From: Drosophila persimilis
Taxonomy: Eukaryota > Arthropoda > Insecta > Diptera > Drosophilidae
NCBI RefSeq assembly: GCF_003286085.1
Contig: NW_020825343.1
Location: 558,001 to 622,000 of the forward strand
DNA: 64,000 bases
Direction of reading: 5' to 3'
Below, one piece after another: positions 11,849 through 24,343 of this stretch. The notes beneath the pieces were generated by a model, which did no database searches, was not told the DNA's origin, and saw nothing but the letters and a program-made list of their open reading frames with translations. Positions within the stretch are counted from its first letter, which is position 1. Each line of letters starts with the position of its first letter. The position numbers and the translations under genes were made by a program.

Positions 11849-13310
11849 TGCCGTGGGGGTTACGGCTCTCAGATACATTTCTGAGTTGTTTTGTTGCTGC
11901 TGTCGGTTACAATTCCTCAATAAGATATGCGCTTTGGATTTGGCTCTGCAATTTTCGTTTCGCTGGAGTTCGGGAAAGGGAATAGCGAGGCAACCATATA
12001 TGTACATGGGGTTGATTAGGTTAGAGCATCTAGAGCAGGGCGGAGGAAATTCAACAAAAGTTGACAGTCCATCGATTCGGGGACCCCCCTCCTCCCCCAT
12101 GCAGGCACAGCCATGGGCACCCTCCCCTGAAAGGGAGCTCAGACGCTAACGACACTATCAACAAGCACCACAAACAACAACCGCATTTAACTATTGTACA
12201 CTTCACTACCTAATAAGTCTCAATTAAATGTACATAAACCATAACACCTTGTAACATTTGCATGTTTCAGCCGGCAACAAACAAACCCCGCAGCCCTCTC
12301 TACCCCCCCACCCTCCACCCCCCATCGCCTTCGACGCTCGACGCTCGTGGTGTTTGCCTGAACAACTTTCAAAAGTTTCAGCACGCAAACCTTTGGCGAA
12401 CGCAGAAAACGAGCAGAGCAACAATCAGCCATGAAACACCTGCCCACCCAGAAGGAAACTGTCATTCTGTCAGTGTGTCATTCAATCATTTGCTCATTAC
12501 TAAAGTCCCTGACATTGTCAATGTCATTGGGAGCGCGCTGCCTACTCACAAGGGGAGCAGCTTGAAGGCAAGGAATGTACTCTTACTGAAATATCAGAGA
12601 ACTATTCCCGATTCACGTCTCTTTGCCTTAAGGATTCTCTTCTTTGGAGATCGTTGGGCAAAGGACATCGGCAGTTCTTTATACCTTATCCAACCTTCAA
12701 GTTCTTTCCGCCGTTTTCCCCCTGATTCGATGTCTCATTTAGGGTTCCTATTGAATATTTTCAATTTGACTTGGGCCTGTCTGTGCCATCAGTACTGTTC
12801 CCCCTCTCCGGTCCCGTTCCCCCCCGCGGTTGTGCATTGCATGCGTGCGTTTCAAGTGGCTGTTGCTGTTGCTGTTCTGGGCCGCTTCCTGTCGTAAATA
12901 AAACGAAATTCGCTTTTGGCAACTTCCTTGCCACAACACTCCCTTGCAGGTTTTCCACCCCTGGCGGCACCCCTTAATGAATGCGACATTATTTTTTATG
13001 AGCTGTCAAACACTATTTTCCATACATTTCTTCTCTCCGGCCGCCCCATCTCCGACAGGTTTTCCCTTGGTTTTCTGTGGCTCGACCCCATCGGGGCCCG
13101 TTCCGAGTTTCCTTTTGCCATTTTTATTTATCGCCCTTGAGTGTCTGTGAGTGTTCCTGTGTGTGTGCCTGTGTGTGTGCGTGTGGTTATTGTTATTATT
13201 TATATTATTTTTGATAAATGTTTTTGGGAAATTTGTATTTTATTGGTTGTTTATCGACAATTAGCGGTTTTGTTTGCCGAGTTTTCCTTGGCATAATGTT
13301 AACATTGTGC

Positions 13311-13362
13311 CCCCCTCTCTCTCTCTCTCTCAATCTGAATGGTTTTTCCTCTCTCTCTCTTT
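13311..13362. repeat. Two CT tracts
   Basis: CT runs at 13315-13331 and about 13350-13361, in a pyrimidine-rich context. Confidence 0.75.
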
Positions 13363-13743
13363 TTCTTTCATTTGTGTGTATGTTTGTTGATTTATTGACC
13401 AAGTGGAAACAACAATAGGCAGGATAACTTAGTTCAAGGAGCTATGAAAGTGGAAGTGGAAGAGGAAACCCCAAAGGCAGGAAAATAATAATATTGTGGC
13501 AGGGAAATAATTAGCAGCGAAGGAAATTTAAAATGTAGAAAAATAGAATATAGTATAGTAGAGAAAAACAATCTGTTGCGCCACATAAATAATAATCTGA
13601 ATCGAAAGAGAGCGAAGCCGAAGCCCTCTTCAAGCGGTTTTGCACTTTGGAGAAATACATTAAAAAAATTATGCAAAATTTATACGGATGAAGGCGCCAC
13701 CACCCTCGCACTTCCCCTGCCACATACTCAGATACAGAGAGAT

Positions 13744-13745
<2 letters not shown>

Positions 13746-13775
<30 letters not shown>
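13746..13775. repeat. GA microsatellite
   Basis: Fifteen GA dinucleotides without interruption. Confidence 0.9.
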
Positions 13776-13780
<5 letters not shown>

Positions 13781-14221
13781 GGCAAGCATCTGGAAATTGT
13801 GTTCACATGACGCACGCATCTGCGTCTGTGAACTGTGAGATTTTCTTTTGGTTTTCCGCTGCTTTTTGGTGTTTTTTTGCGCTTTTGTTTACATTTCGAT
13901 TCAGCTATTTTGAGAAGCCATAAACAAAAGAAAGGAAAACGTGCAGAAGCCAAAGGAAAAGCGAATCAAGAGAAGAGAAGGAAATCGGAGATGAGTCGGA
14001 AAATGTATAACTAATATAAATGCGAGTATATATTTACGAGTGCTCGAATACTCGTGCAACAATACAATATACAATATATAGGGAAACCTAATGAGCTGTG
14101 CAGCTTTTGAAGTTGCCTCATTACGATGATCGAATTGAATGGAATCGCAAATGGATCGATAGTCAGATGGAAGACCCACAATTAAGGCGGGCAGCCATAG
14201 ATAATACCCCAAGGAGGGGGG

Positions 14222-14262
14222 CGCCATGGGCACCGTGGGCGCCGTGGGCACCAGGGGCGATG
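14222..14262. repeat. GGGCACCGT nonamer array
   Basis: Three to four units alternating GGGCACCGT and GGGCGCCGT. Confidence 0.7.
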
Positions 14263-15584
14263 GATACGCTCGGGGGTGTGCGTTAATCACGCAAGTAATT
14301 CCAATGCCCCGAACAGGCCCGCACCCTCAACCGCGCGCCACTCTGCAGCGCCTTCGCTGCCCTGTTGCGATAAGTTTTCCTTGCCACTCATTTTCAGGGG
14401 GTGAGTTTTTCCTGCTGTTGCTGGCACAAAGCATAATCAGCGCTAAACATGCCAAGCACAACAAAAGAAAGCAAAAGGGAATGTGGGCGAGGCTGTGGCA
14501 CTTTTCCAGGGGAGGGTGCAGTCGGCTAGCTCTCTGCTCTCTGCTCCGTGTTCCCCTGTTCCCTGTTAACAAAGCTATAAAACTGTCACCTATAATAATC
14601 AAGAGTCTCCAAGCCTTAGCCAGAGCCAGGCGCGTGGCTCCGAGCATACATCATAAAAACCCAAATTACTGCAGTCGAGCATTACTTTATTGGGTTCCAG
14701 AAAGGCTCTCATTAGAACTAACCAAATGAGTCGTAAAACGAATTTTTTTTGGGGGCGGCAAAGGTGTGCAAATTAATCGAATTGATTGGAAAAGTCGAAT
14801 GTGGTTTTACAACAGAGAACCAACGCGTTTCAAGAATGATTTGCAATCCATTCAAAAATCCTGAAATTTTGTTAGTAACTTTTAAGCTTTTATTTTATTT
14901 TATTCCCTTCTGGATACCACATGTTTCGTTCTTTTATCAAATATCAAATATTTATATCGAAAGAGAGCTTACAATTTCCAGCTCCCGGTTCTGGTTGTTT
15001 TTATTTCCAATTCTTCGCCCCGCGAGAGGACTTTCCACTTCTGTTTCTTTACCCGCTCTTTGGGCAGTATTTATGTTGATTAGGCCGACTTGGGCCAATT
15101 TGCCGACTTAGGCAATTACCAGCAAGCCAACAAAAGGCGTTGGCGCTTTTCAATATTTACACGCTTCGCCATCCAATTTCCCCCATCGGACCCCCTCTTA
15201 ATGGTATGTAAATGCTTGACGGCTTACAAAACACAAGTCCAAGCATAACAATGGCGCGGGCAGGCGAGGGCGAAGTCAAAGGCAAGGAAGGCAAGAAGCA
15301 AAAGTCGAGGAAAAGGCGACCGCAACCCGTTATTATTATTGTTGCATACGTCAAGGCGCTGGCTCTTTGTTTTCTTTTTTGTTTTCACCGCTTTGTTTTC
15401 CCAAGTAATTTGCAGTGGCATGTAATTTAATAGCACTCGCAGGCGTACGCCCGAAGAGTGGGTGCGAGTATGTGTGCCACGGCGCTGTTGAATGCGCCCC
15501 CAGGTGGGCAGCGAGTCGGGAGTGGCATGTCAAAAGGTAAATTATGCCAGCGGCTGACAAGACAGAGACAAGGCTCCTTTGGTC

Positions 15585-15780
15585 TCCGGTCTCCGGTCTC
15601 CACTCTCTCCTTGTGTGGCATGTGGCCAGGCACCGTTCAAGATTATTGGTTTCAAGGGTAAAATTATGAAATGAAGTGGAAAATTAAGTGTATGATTGTG
15701 CCAAGTGCTGCAGGGAGTGCCTACTACACGGAGCTGAGGATGGCGATGGAGATGGTGATAGAGATGGCGATGGCGTTGAG
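15585..15780. repeat. GGTCTCC heptamers and GATGG repeats
   Basis: Three GGTCTCC-type units near 15585-15605 and a GATGGCGATGGAGATGG-type array at about 15736-15776. Confidence 0.75.
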
Positions 15781-16041
15781 TGAAGCAGAAGAATGTTTGA
15801 AGGGTACACATAGGTGAGGATGAAAGAGGATTGATGGGAGCCACAATTAGGAGAGGTAGAGAGGGATTTCAAGGGGATAGAGGAGAGATGCAAGCTGGAA
15901 GATATTTGAGATTAGTTTTGTAGTTTTTTGCAAACTGTACAGACATTAAAGTATCATCTACTGTTCTAGCCACAAAGCCTAGTCTAGTTCTATCCTCGGA
16001 AGCCACAAATTATAGGCTCTTTTACTTGAATAATCAATAAA

Positions 16042-16053
16042 TTGCATACTTTG
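16042..16053 (+). promoter_or_regulatory. Su(Hw)-like site
   Basis: TTGCATACTTTG matches 11 of 12 positions of YWGCMTACTTHY; the last base differs. Confidence 0.25.
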
Positions 16054-16559
16054 CAGAATCCTTGCAGATAACACCATATCTTCATCTGTAGGGATTCTTT
16101 CTATTAGTGACTATTCGTTTCTCCATACAAAACTTTTTTATAAGGTTTCCCTGTGCCATTTTCCATTTAAGAACATTTTCTGTACCAAATTATACGACTT
16201 TCCTGCATGGAAATGTCTTAGCTGGCAACTTTTCTGTGTCATTCATTGTACTTAGAAGGCTCCCCCGCCCCTGGGTCCTGTCTCTCTTCCTTTGTCGGTA
16301 TCTCTGAATGACAAAGGAAAAACTGACTTACTAGCAAACCGAGAAATAAAACTTTAAAAAGCAAGTTCGTGTCTGAGTCATAGCCCAAAATGCAATCGCA
16401 CTGCTCTGAAAATGGAAGGGAGAAAGGACCCCAAGAACTGTGTCAACGACTTTGCTCCACTTAACCATTTAACGAGCGAGTTAGCCAACACGTAATGCCA
16501 GCAGCAAAGGGATGTGAAAAAATTCAAAACAAGTGGCACAAAAATATTGAACAACAATA

Positions 16560-17450
16560 AAGAGAAGAGACATAGATAGAGGAAGAGAACGAGGGCATGA
16601 GAGAAATAGAGAGAGAGAGAGAGTATCTTCACCAGAAAAAGCAACAGAGAACGCATGTTTCATTATAGAAATAAACAGGGGAGAGGAGAGAAGGGAAGAG
16701 GCAGGGACAGGGACTGGGACAGAGACGGGGCGAACATCCCCTGTCAAGGATGAATGTAAAAACAGACAGAACTGGAATAAGTAGGAAGTGAGTGGGTGGT
16801 GGATGAGGAACAGGGCCAGGACACGAGGACACCAGGATACAGAGACATAGAGACATAGAGACACAGGACTCGGGACGCACGCACAAAGCACAACAAAGAA
16901 CGCCGGCGACGTCATCTAACGCCGCACGCACAAACGCCCCCCTCCTGTGACATTATGCCACCCCATACCATCCCCATGCGACGATGGTAGCACTTGCACC
17001 CGATCCTAGACAGCCACCACCATAAAACTGAAATACACAATGAAATTTACGCAATATCCTCCCAAGTAACAGACTTTTCTCTCTAATAAAATCAGAAAAT
17101 AGAGAATAAAGAATAAAGAATAAAGAAGTATAGGGTATAGAGTATAGAGCGTAGAGCGTAGAGTGAATAACTGTAAAGAGGGTGACAAGCGGACAACACC
17201 AACAACATGTGATAAAGCAGTCAGCTGAAAGTGAAACAGACAGACAGACAGATGAAGAGAAGGAAGGAGACAGGGTGGCGGGGAGACGGGGAGAGACAGA
17301 TAGAGCGGACCGTAACGCAACTGAAATAAATGTAAATCCGATTAGAAGTTAAGTTTTTCGAAAATTTCCCAAAGCTGGTTGACAACTTTAAGAGAGAGAG
17401 AGAGAGGGAGAGCAGCGAGGAACAGGCAAAGGGAAAAGCCAGTGGATAAA
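16560..17450. repeat. Purine-rich tract with several short arrays
   Basis: The plus strand is strongly purine-skewed for about 0.9 kb. It includes GA runs (16608-16622 and 17391-17408), AATAAAG heptamers (about 17104-17127), GTATAGA/GTAGAGC units (17128-17165) and CAGA tetramers (about 17236-17252). No open frame of interest. Confidence 0.7.
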
Positions 17451-17454
17451 TCAA

Positions 17455-17960
17455 TATGTAGGTTAAAGATAATGGTTATCGGAGCCATATGTTTCACTTA
17501 GGAATGTAGGATGTTCCCTCCTATTATGTGGCACATAACGGTTTCGATGATATGTATTTTGTATGAAAAGTGGTTTGACGACTTGGAATCTGACGAAATT
17601 AGATATTCTCAGAGGCTGAAACTGTTCAAAGTGCGTTCAACTAAATTGATTTAATAGTTCTGTAACAAGTTTGACTGGGAATTTAAAAGCATAGCAAAGT
17701 ACTTTTGAAGTGCTTGTATTATTTGACCTCTAAATATGGTTAAATAGTTTGAAATTTATTTTAAACCTGCATATTTTCTTCCTTCTGTATATTTCTGTAT
17801 CAACATTTTCATGACTTTCCCTAAGAAGTTCACAACACACTTTAATGTGAAGCCAAGCTTTCAAAAATCAGCTAAAAATAAAGATCTTCTCCAATTTGAA
17901 CCCCCTTCTAAAAACTGCATATTTTCCAGAACAGGAGCAGGAGAATTAATCAGTCATAAC
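17455..17960. other. Quiet AT-rich block
   Basis: About 500 bp almost free of simple repeats, with no splice or coding signal I can see. Unique sequence amid repeats may hold an enhancer, but nothing here shows one. Confidence 0.4.
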
Positions 17961-18542
17961 AAAAACACCAGCAGATGTTGGCCAGTGCAAAGATTGCGGC
18001 GTGTTAATGGCCCAGAGAGGCAGACGGCCAAAGTGAGAGTCACATTGACCTACACACACACACACTGATTTTGAATTTCCCACCAGAAAAAATACAATAT
18101 CACACAGGCACACATACAGAAAGGACATGCATGAAACACAGACACACAGCCGAATGATTAATTGTCAAAATATGTTGAGCAAAGCCAAAAAAAAGATATT
18201 GGGGAAGAGAAAAAGGCGGAGGAGAGCGTAGAAATGGAGAGAGAGAGGGGGGAAAGCGTCACAACAACATAATAAAAAGTGCGTTAGTGTGTGTGTGTGC
18301 GGTCATGTATGCATATGTATTTGTATTAAGTTGTCATTACGTGACTCTACGGACAAGAAGATTTATTATCATTTTGTCCTCTCTCCGGGACCGCGCCACA
18401 CACTCCACACACCACATACCACACACACAGCACACAGAACACAGCACTCTGCACTCTGCACTCTCCTGGTTCCTGAACTCTCTTCACTTCTGCCCGCTGC
18501 TTATGGTGTGGAAATTCATTCCACTCTCGATTTGATACTCAC

Positions 18543-19527
18543 AGTAACTTGTTGAGCAAACTCAACCTTCGGCTGGCCGACCAATTCAATAATATGAACC
18601 ATATGGAACGATTTGCTCTTGGACGTGGCGCCTTTGCGAGAAAAAATGGTCAACGCTTTTCTGAATTTTCACTGGGTATTTTCAGTTGTCTGCACCGTTA
18701 CGAGTACGGGTTTTGTCTTTTAAATAATTTTTTTTTTTTTTTGAAGGTTTTTTGGTAACACTTTTTTTAAAATTTTTTTTTTTGAGTTGCTTTTTCTCTT
18801 TGTTTCTGTTGTTTCTGTTGTTGTTTTTTTTGTTGTTTGGGTTTTGTTTTTGTTTTATTGATTTGCTCTTGGAGTGCTTTTGATTCTCTGCGGTTGTCTG
18901 TCTCTGGGTTTGGTCTGCTCTAAATGTACTCGTGAGTGTCTATAATAATTTATCTTATCTGTATTTTCCAGTATTTAAACACACACGCGTGTAGTAGTGC
19001 TGCTGCTGATGCCCTTCCTCTCTCGCTTCCCAGTAGATCGCCTGCTCGTTTCTAAAATCGAATTAAAATTTGTATTTCATTGTTTTTTTCGTGTCGGGTG
19101 TAAGCATGGGTAATTCGGAGCGCTTTTCAGGTACAGTCGGTTTGAAATAATTTTTTTTCGGATACGTACGTATTTAGATAAGCGTTTCGTGTTTAATTGC
19201 TTGGAAATGAGGTGGGGCATGGCCCGGTGCTGAAGGCGGAGGAAATAAATCCAATCCGAAACACTTTGCACAATTTTCGGGGTAAATATTTATTGGTGTT
19301 TATTGTTTTTGGCAAAGCAAATTAGTTATTGTTTTTATTCAATGCATGGATTTATTCTTGGAAAACCAGTCAAAGAAATGATTTCATTGAAATTGCATTG
19401 CTTTTCAAAACTCTAAAAAAATATTTAAAAAAATGTTTGAGCGTACATTTTACTGCACTTAAAAAAAAAATCATTTCCAAGCACTGCACTTTGAATTTCG
19501 AGTGTAATTTGACAATATTTTCCAGCA
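18543..19527 (-). other. Candidate untranslated leader exon ending in a strong donor
   Basis: On the minus strand this 985-nt stretch reads like a Drosophila 5' leader: rich in A and C, with runs of CAA, AAC and AAAC, and no long open frame. The 3' boundary is ACT followed by GTGAGTAT (donor at plus 18542-18535), a near-consensus 5' splice site. The proposed 5' boundary is an acceptor, a long T-rich tract ending in ATCTAG (AG at plus 19529-19528). The true start could instead be a promoter inside or upstream of the segment. A short minus-strand frame (19077-19271) would act as an upstream ORF if transcribed. The next acceptor on this strand would be the ratchet point at 4.4 kb. I do not recognise the gene. 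Confidence 0.38.
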
Positions 19528-20761
19528 CTAGATTAAAAATGTAAAAAAAATTAAAAAAAAAATAAATATTATTTCAAGCCGTTTACCAGCAAAATATTTC
19601 AAACAACCAAAGACACACATGAGCAGTCGAACAAGAAAATGAAAGAATATGTGTAAGGAACTGCACTTAAAAAAATCTTTGAAAAATGTAAATTCTTTTC
19701 CTAAGCCCCCAGAAAACTATTAGAAATTGTTAAAGTCATTTAGGACCATTTTAACACTCGTTGAGAGGCAGAAATGTTCCAATATTGGCCAGGCAAATAA
19801 TTTAGTTTAATGTGTGCCAATCGGGCCACATCAAAGCGGCCATAAAATATTTTAACCAACCGAAAATACTCCGCATAGTATTTCCAGAAAGCACAGGCCA
19901 AAGTCCCAGGCCATAGAACCAAAAATCATGCTCTGTTGGCCAAAAATCATTAAGAGCAATGCCTGTTCAATTAACATGGCCATACTCGTACAAATGCTAC
20001 CGAAAATATACACTGGGCTCATATGCATGTACATTTATCTTTGTATTGGGAGAACGAGCAGCCAGGCAATCGCACTTCAAATCCAAAAAATACGGCAAAC
20101 AAAACTGATTTTTTTTTTTTGGCAAAAATGGTTTCAATGGGATCTCTCTGGTCTGTCGAGTGCTGGAGAATCGGCGGAATCGGAGGAATGCCATGGAAAT
20201 GAAAATGAAATTATGGAATGCTCAAAATATTCAAATTCGATGTGAGAAGCATTTTCTCTACTCTGGGTTTGGTTTGGTTTGGTTTGCTTTTTGGGCCAGC
20301 ATTTTAATTGAAAATGTTTTCGTGTGCTGCGAGCGTGAAACAATTTTCCGTTTGTTTGTTTATGTAGGAAAATTGGAAAAAATAGAAGACACAAAAAATA
20401 ACAGAGAGGAAAAAGTGTTTTGGAAAAGTAAGCCCCATCAAAAAGAGAGCAAAACAACCTGATCGGCAGCCGAGATCTGCTCTTTTTCCAGTTCTATTTG
20501 GGCCTTTTGTTTACCAATTATTTCTAATTATTTTTGGGTTTGTTTATGATGGCAGTCGATCTATTTTGAGAGCAAATGTCGATGAGGCGCTGATGAGAGT
20601 TGGTACAGAAACAGAAGAGAAACAGAACAAAAATCGGAAATCTGAAATCTGAAATCGGCTTGGGATGATTCGGGAACTGCTTTATGTGTGTGCTGTGAGC
20701 TATGGGAAATACTTTTGAGCGTGAACTGAGGATGATCTTAGTAGTAATTGCCCTTGCTTAC

Positions 20762-21138
20762 AGATTTAACAGTTATATATTTGAATCGGTTTTTGGTTGT
20801 TTTGTGTTTTTGGGTTTTTGAGTAAACGAATTTATAGAGTTTGTTTTCGATTTGTTGGTGAATTTGATTTGATTAAATTTGTTGATATATTTGCAATATA
20901 TTTTGAAGCGAGTTATTATTTTGTTAAAATTTTAATTGGTTTTTCGTTTCCTTGGTTTTTTGTTTTGTTGAATATTCTAGTTTGTATTATTTTTGTATTT
21001 CAATGCAGCGTTTCAGAATAGAAGAACAAATGTCAGACGACAGTCGACGAGAACTATACGAAATATTCCGACTTAACTACACAGAACTCACTAGGCTGAA
21101 CCTCACGATTGAACTGTACGTGAAAATGTGAAAACACT
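20762..21138 (-). other. Candidate first leader exon with donor
   Basis: Reading the minus strand from a TCAGTG initiator-like motif (plus 21135-21140, A+1 at 21138), about 377 nt of A/C-rich leader-like sequence ends at AATCT followed by GTAAGCAAG (donor at plus 20761). The start is uncertain: I find no matching downstream promoter element at +28, and transcription might begin as far upstream as the TATA-like motif at 21781-21788. The segment contains many adenosine runs typical of fly 5' UTRs. It would splice to the acceptor at 19528, giving an intron of about 1.2 kb. The same bases read on the plus strand resemble an acceptor (TTGCTTACAG), so the strand call rests mainly on the leader-like composition. 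Confidence 0.33.
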
Positions 21139-21140
21139 GA

Positions 21141-21480
21141 AGAAGGACGGCGCTTTCGAAGGCGAGAAGAACCCCAAAAGACAAACCGAACCGAAACGAA
21201 GCGAACCACGAACCGAGGCGAACAACACCGAACGGCAACGAACACCAACGAACTTACAACACATCCGACCAATTCGAACTAGCGAACGCAACAGCCCAAC
21301 ACAGCCGGCAATGGACGAGTACGTAGCGGTAAACAACAATGCACCACCCATCCCACCCACAACACCCACACATCCAAACGTTCGAACGTTCGAGCATGTG
21401 TGCTGCGTGGCTCGTTCGGTTCGATGTCAAACGAAAACAAGCAGCAGGAAGTTCGGAAGTTAAGAGCAAGATCTGGGTGG
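21141..21480. other. CGAAC-rich stretch next to putative promoter
   Basis: The plus strand carries about ten irregularly spaced CGAAC words between 21185 and 21300, then a perfect 14-bp palindrome, AACGTTCGAACGTT, at 21377-21390. Spacing is not constant, so this is not a clean satellite. It lies between the GAGA-rich region and the proposed leader exon and may be part of the 5' UTR or the core promoter region. Confidence 0.4.
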
Positions 21481-21518
21481 CAGGATGGGTGTCGGGTGTC
21501 GGGTGTCGCGTGTCGGGT
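21479..21518. repeat. GGGTGTC heptamer array
   Basis: Four GGGTGTC/GCGTGTC units, within the putative promoter-leader region. Confidence 0.8.
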
Positions 21519-21790
21519 CCTCGATAAGTAACTGATAAGAAAAAGTCCCTTTGCGAACCGTTGTTGTGTTGGAAACTATTATCATTCGATGGATATCTTG
21601 GAAAAAACTATAATAGAACCCTTTTCTTGGGGCATTTCTCAAGACAAAATCGTATACTCTCCCATCCATTACAGAGCATAACAAAAACACAACCAAGAAT
21701 GGAGGGGAAGAGAAAACGACGAAGACCGAATAGCGGCACACAGAGCACACAGGCTGGAAAATACAACAAGGCCTAAAGGGAAAATATACG

Positions 21791-21813
21791 ACCCAACCGA
21801 CCCAACCGACCCA
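21791..21813. repeat. CCCAACCGA nonamer repeat
   Basis: Two and a half units, next to the TATA-like motif at 21781-21788. Confidence 0.7.
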
Positions 21814-21844
21814 CTCGTGCTAGCCGAAGCACGCGCAGCCTTTG

Positions 21845-22125
21845 CTCTCTCACTCGCGGTGCGTTCTCTCTCGCTCTGTCACTCCCTCTCTCTCGTTTGC
21901 GGCGAGAGAGCGAGCGAGACGGCTAGCGGCTTGCGCCTTAGATATGTGAGGTGTTTTGTATAGTGGAGCGGAATGCATCTGAGTGGGAGAGCGCGAGAGC
22001 AGAGCGCGTGGCTGCCATGTGCCGGGCTTACTGGCTGGCTGGACTGTGCCTACAGTGGGGGTTGGGTGAGTTGCGGTAGAGTGGGGTGTTATGACGAGGC
22101 GTTCGGCAGAAGAGAGAGGAGAGCG
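21845..22125 (-). promoter_or_regulatory. GAGA-rich promoter-proximal region
   Basis: The segment 21845-21921 is a dense mix of CTCTC and GAGAG words with CGAGCGAG, followed by further GAGAG clusters at about 21985-22005 and 22108-22125. Such clusters bind GAGA factor and Pipsqueak-type proteins and mark paused promoters and Polycomb response elements in Drosophila. The position, 100-700 bp upstream of the leader-like sequence on the minus strand, fits a promoter-proximal role. A TATA-like AAAATATA lies at 21781-21788. The GAGA words are seen directly; the promoter role is inferred. Confidence 0.4.
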
Positions 22126-23263
22126 TACAGCTAAAAACATGTGCGTTTTCCCCGTTTCCCCGTTTCTCCGTTTGTTTTTGCGTTTTCTGTTTTGACTGGA
22201 AAAGCGCTCCTAATCATCGCTTGAATACTTGTATTTATGAAACACATGACTCACAATATATATCATTAAGGCTGGGTAACAGTTTTCCTTTTTTTTTGTG
22301 CTGCCAAAAAGCAAACACAGAAAACGTGGCTGGAAAGCTACGCCAATAAGAGCACCTGAGAGAGAACCGCACTGACTAAAGAGAGCCGAGCCTAAAGAGA
22401 GATAGATAGTGACTATCTCCGGCACTCCATTCACCGAAATGTTTTCAAAATACATCATTATGAAGCTCATGCTGATGCTGATGTTCAAGACAGGAAGAAA
22501 TTAATATGCGAAACGCAACAATTTTCCCCGAACTACAACAGCAGATCGGGTAGTGGGGAGTGCGGAGTGGGGAGTGGAGAAGGGGTCCTTTTGTGCGTTG
22601 CTTAAAGCCGGCAACAAAACAAAAACAGCAACAAGAAAAACATCTGCGAGGCATCGAATGTGATGTGAGCCAAGTTTTTGGGGCGCGGCTTGGTTTTTTT
22701 TTATTTTTCCGGTTTCCGGCCTTATTTTTGCAGGGGGTTTCCATCTTAGTTGAGACACAGTTTTGGTCTTGAAGTCACAATGGATAACTGGTGTCAACGG
22801 TGGCTCAGAGAGTGGGTGATAGAACTAAGAGTTACGATAGACGATAATGCCAGATGTTAATCATTCAAACGAGCTATTTTCTAACGATTGCGGACAGTTT
22901 TTGATCAGGATCTGACTACAATTACAAGTAAATAGAAGTCCTGAATAGTTTTTGAGCGGGAATGGAAGTGTTCATGAGTGGAAACCCCTTTTGATGGTTG
23001 CTTTCATCGGTTCTAAGCCGGGCTTGAAACAAGTGGAAACACACCAATTTGTGGCTGGGAGCGACCAGCGCTGTTAATCTTCCAGCTAATACGCCCAAAT
23101 CCATCAATAGTCAGCTCGATTCAGTCCAGTTCAGTTGCGTTCAGTCAGTCATTCATTCAAGCTGCTAACAATCTGCGCCCTTGACAGGGTCTGAAACCTA
23201 ACAACCTGCCAAAGCAGCAATGAATGTCGTCTACTCCGTTGCCTGTCCATCTGGCCCTCTCCT

Positions 23264-23288
23264 CCCCCCCCCCCCCCCCCCCCCCCCC
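23264..23288 (+). repeat. 25-base poly-C tract
   Basis: Twenty-five consecutive cytosines at the start of a 300-bp pyrimidine-rich stretch. Length uncertain for technical reasons. Confidence 0.9.
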
Positions 23289-24305
23289 ATGCCACGAGAT
23301 GCCACTCCGTTCAAGCGTTATTATTGTAGCTGTTATTCTTTTTTTTTCCCCTGATATTTTTGCTACGCGCTTTTTGCTTTCGGTTCTTTGTGCGTGGGTG
23401 TCTGTTTCTATCTCTCTTTCTATGTGTTTGTGTGTCACTGGGATACGCAAAAGTATCACGCGCCACAATCTCACTCTCTCTGTCTACCTCTCTACCTCTG
23501 TGTCTCTCTGTTTCTGTCTTGCCTCGAGAGAAGTGGGTACCAGAACCAGAGCATCCTCCCTTCATCATACCATCATCCCCGGCGTTGTCTTGGAGTATTT
23601 CAATTTGATATGCTCCACCGATTTTCGCTCATTTCAAGCGCGGGACAACGTTGCCATCATCGCCAGGCGGTTGTTGCTATTGTTTCTCCGCGTTGCGCTT
23701 GTCGTCGCCAATTTATCGCATTTTTACTTTGATTTTGCGTTAATTTTTGGACACCAACAGTGCCTCCCCCCCCCCCACCCGCCACCCAGTCTTCTCTGGG
23801 GAGCTAAAAATCTCCAATGGGGATGTCCCGTGCGTCCGTGTCCAGGCTTGCTGTGTATTTAGCGCTAAATGGTCTGTTGATATTTTCTTTTTTACGCATT
23901 TTTCCAGGCAGGCCGAATATGCCAGGAGGCAGTCATGTGTTAAGGCACATAATCAGTGTCAAGATGGCGGTGATGATATGAAATCAATTGTACAACAAGA
24001 GGAAGCATGTTGAGCGGCAATCCTAGTTTCTTAACGGTTATTTAACATCCGGCGTATGTTTCGAAACGGTGTTGAACCGGTTATGTCCTGAGGGCACTTA
24101 GTTCATGGTTATCCAAGGATATTTCTTGGCGGGCATGAAGCTATTATGAACCCGTTATGCGTGAAAATCTGCCTTTGAGCATTACCGACTCCTGAAATGG
24201 CACTGAAATCAATAAAACGTAAAATCACCAATGCTTTTTCTGCCATTTACTTTGGCTTTATGTAGTACGACATTATCTGACACTTTCATGCCCCCAACAC
24301 GCATC

Positions 24306-24306
<1 letters not shown>

Positions 24307-24336
<30 letters not shown>

Positions 24337-24343
24337 GCACACA
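24307..24343. repeat. CA microsatellite
   Basis: CA run ending in GCAC variants. Confidence 0.9.

Larger units (their letters stand above)
4399..18542 (-). other. Putative intron between leader donor and 4.4-kb ratchet
   Basis: About 14 kb with no open frame that looks coding, dominated by short tandem arrays. It lies between the minus-strand donor GTGAGTAT at 18542 and the ratchet acceptor ending at 4399, so it would be one step of intron removal. I see no tRNA, rRNA or known microRNA sequence in it. Confidence 0.35.

Noticed and set aside
12262..12897. 211-codon plus frame
   Set aside because: Composition is random-like and the frame includes obvious non-coding repeat words.
12931..12956. 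CCCTTGCAG|GTTTTC on the plus strand
   Set aside because: GTTTTC is not a functional donor sequence; ordinary coincidence.
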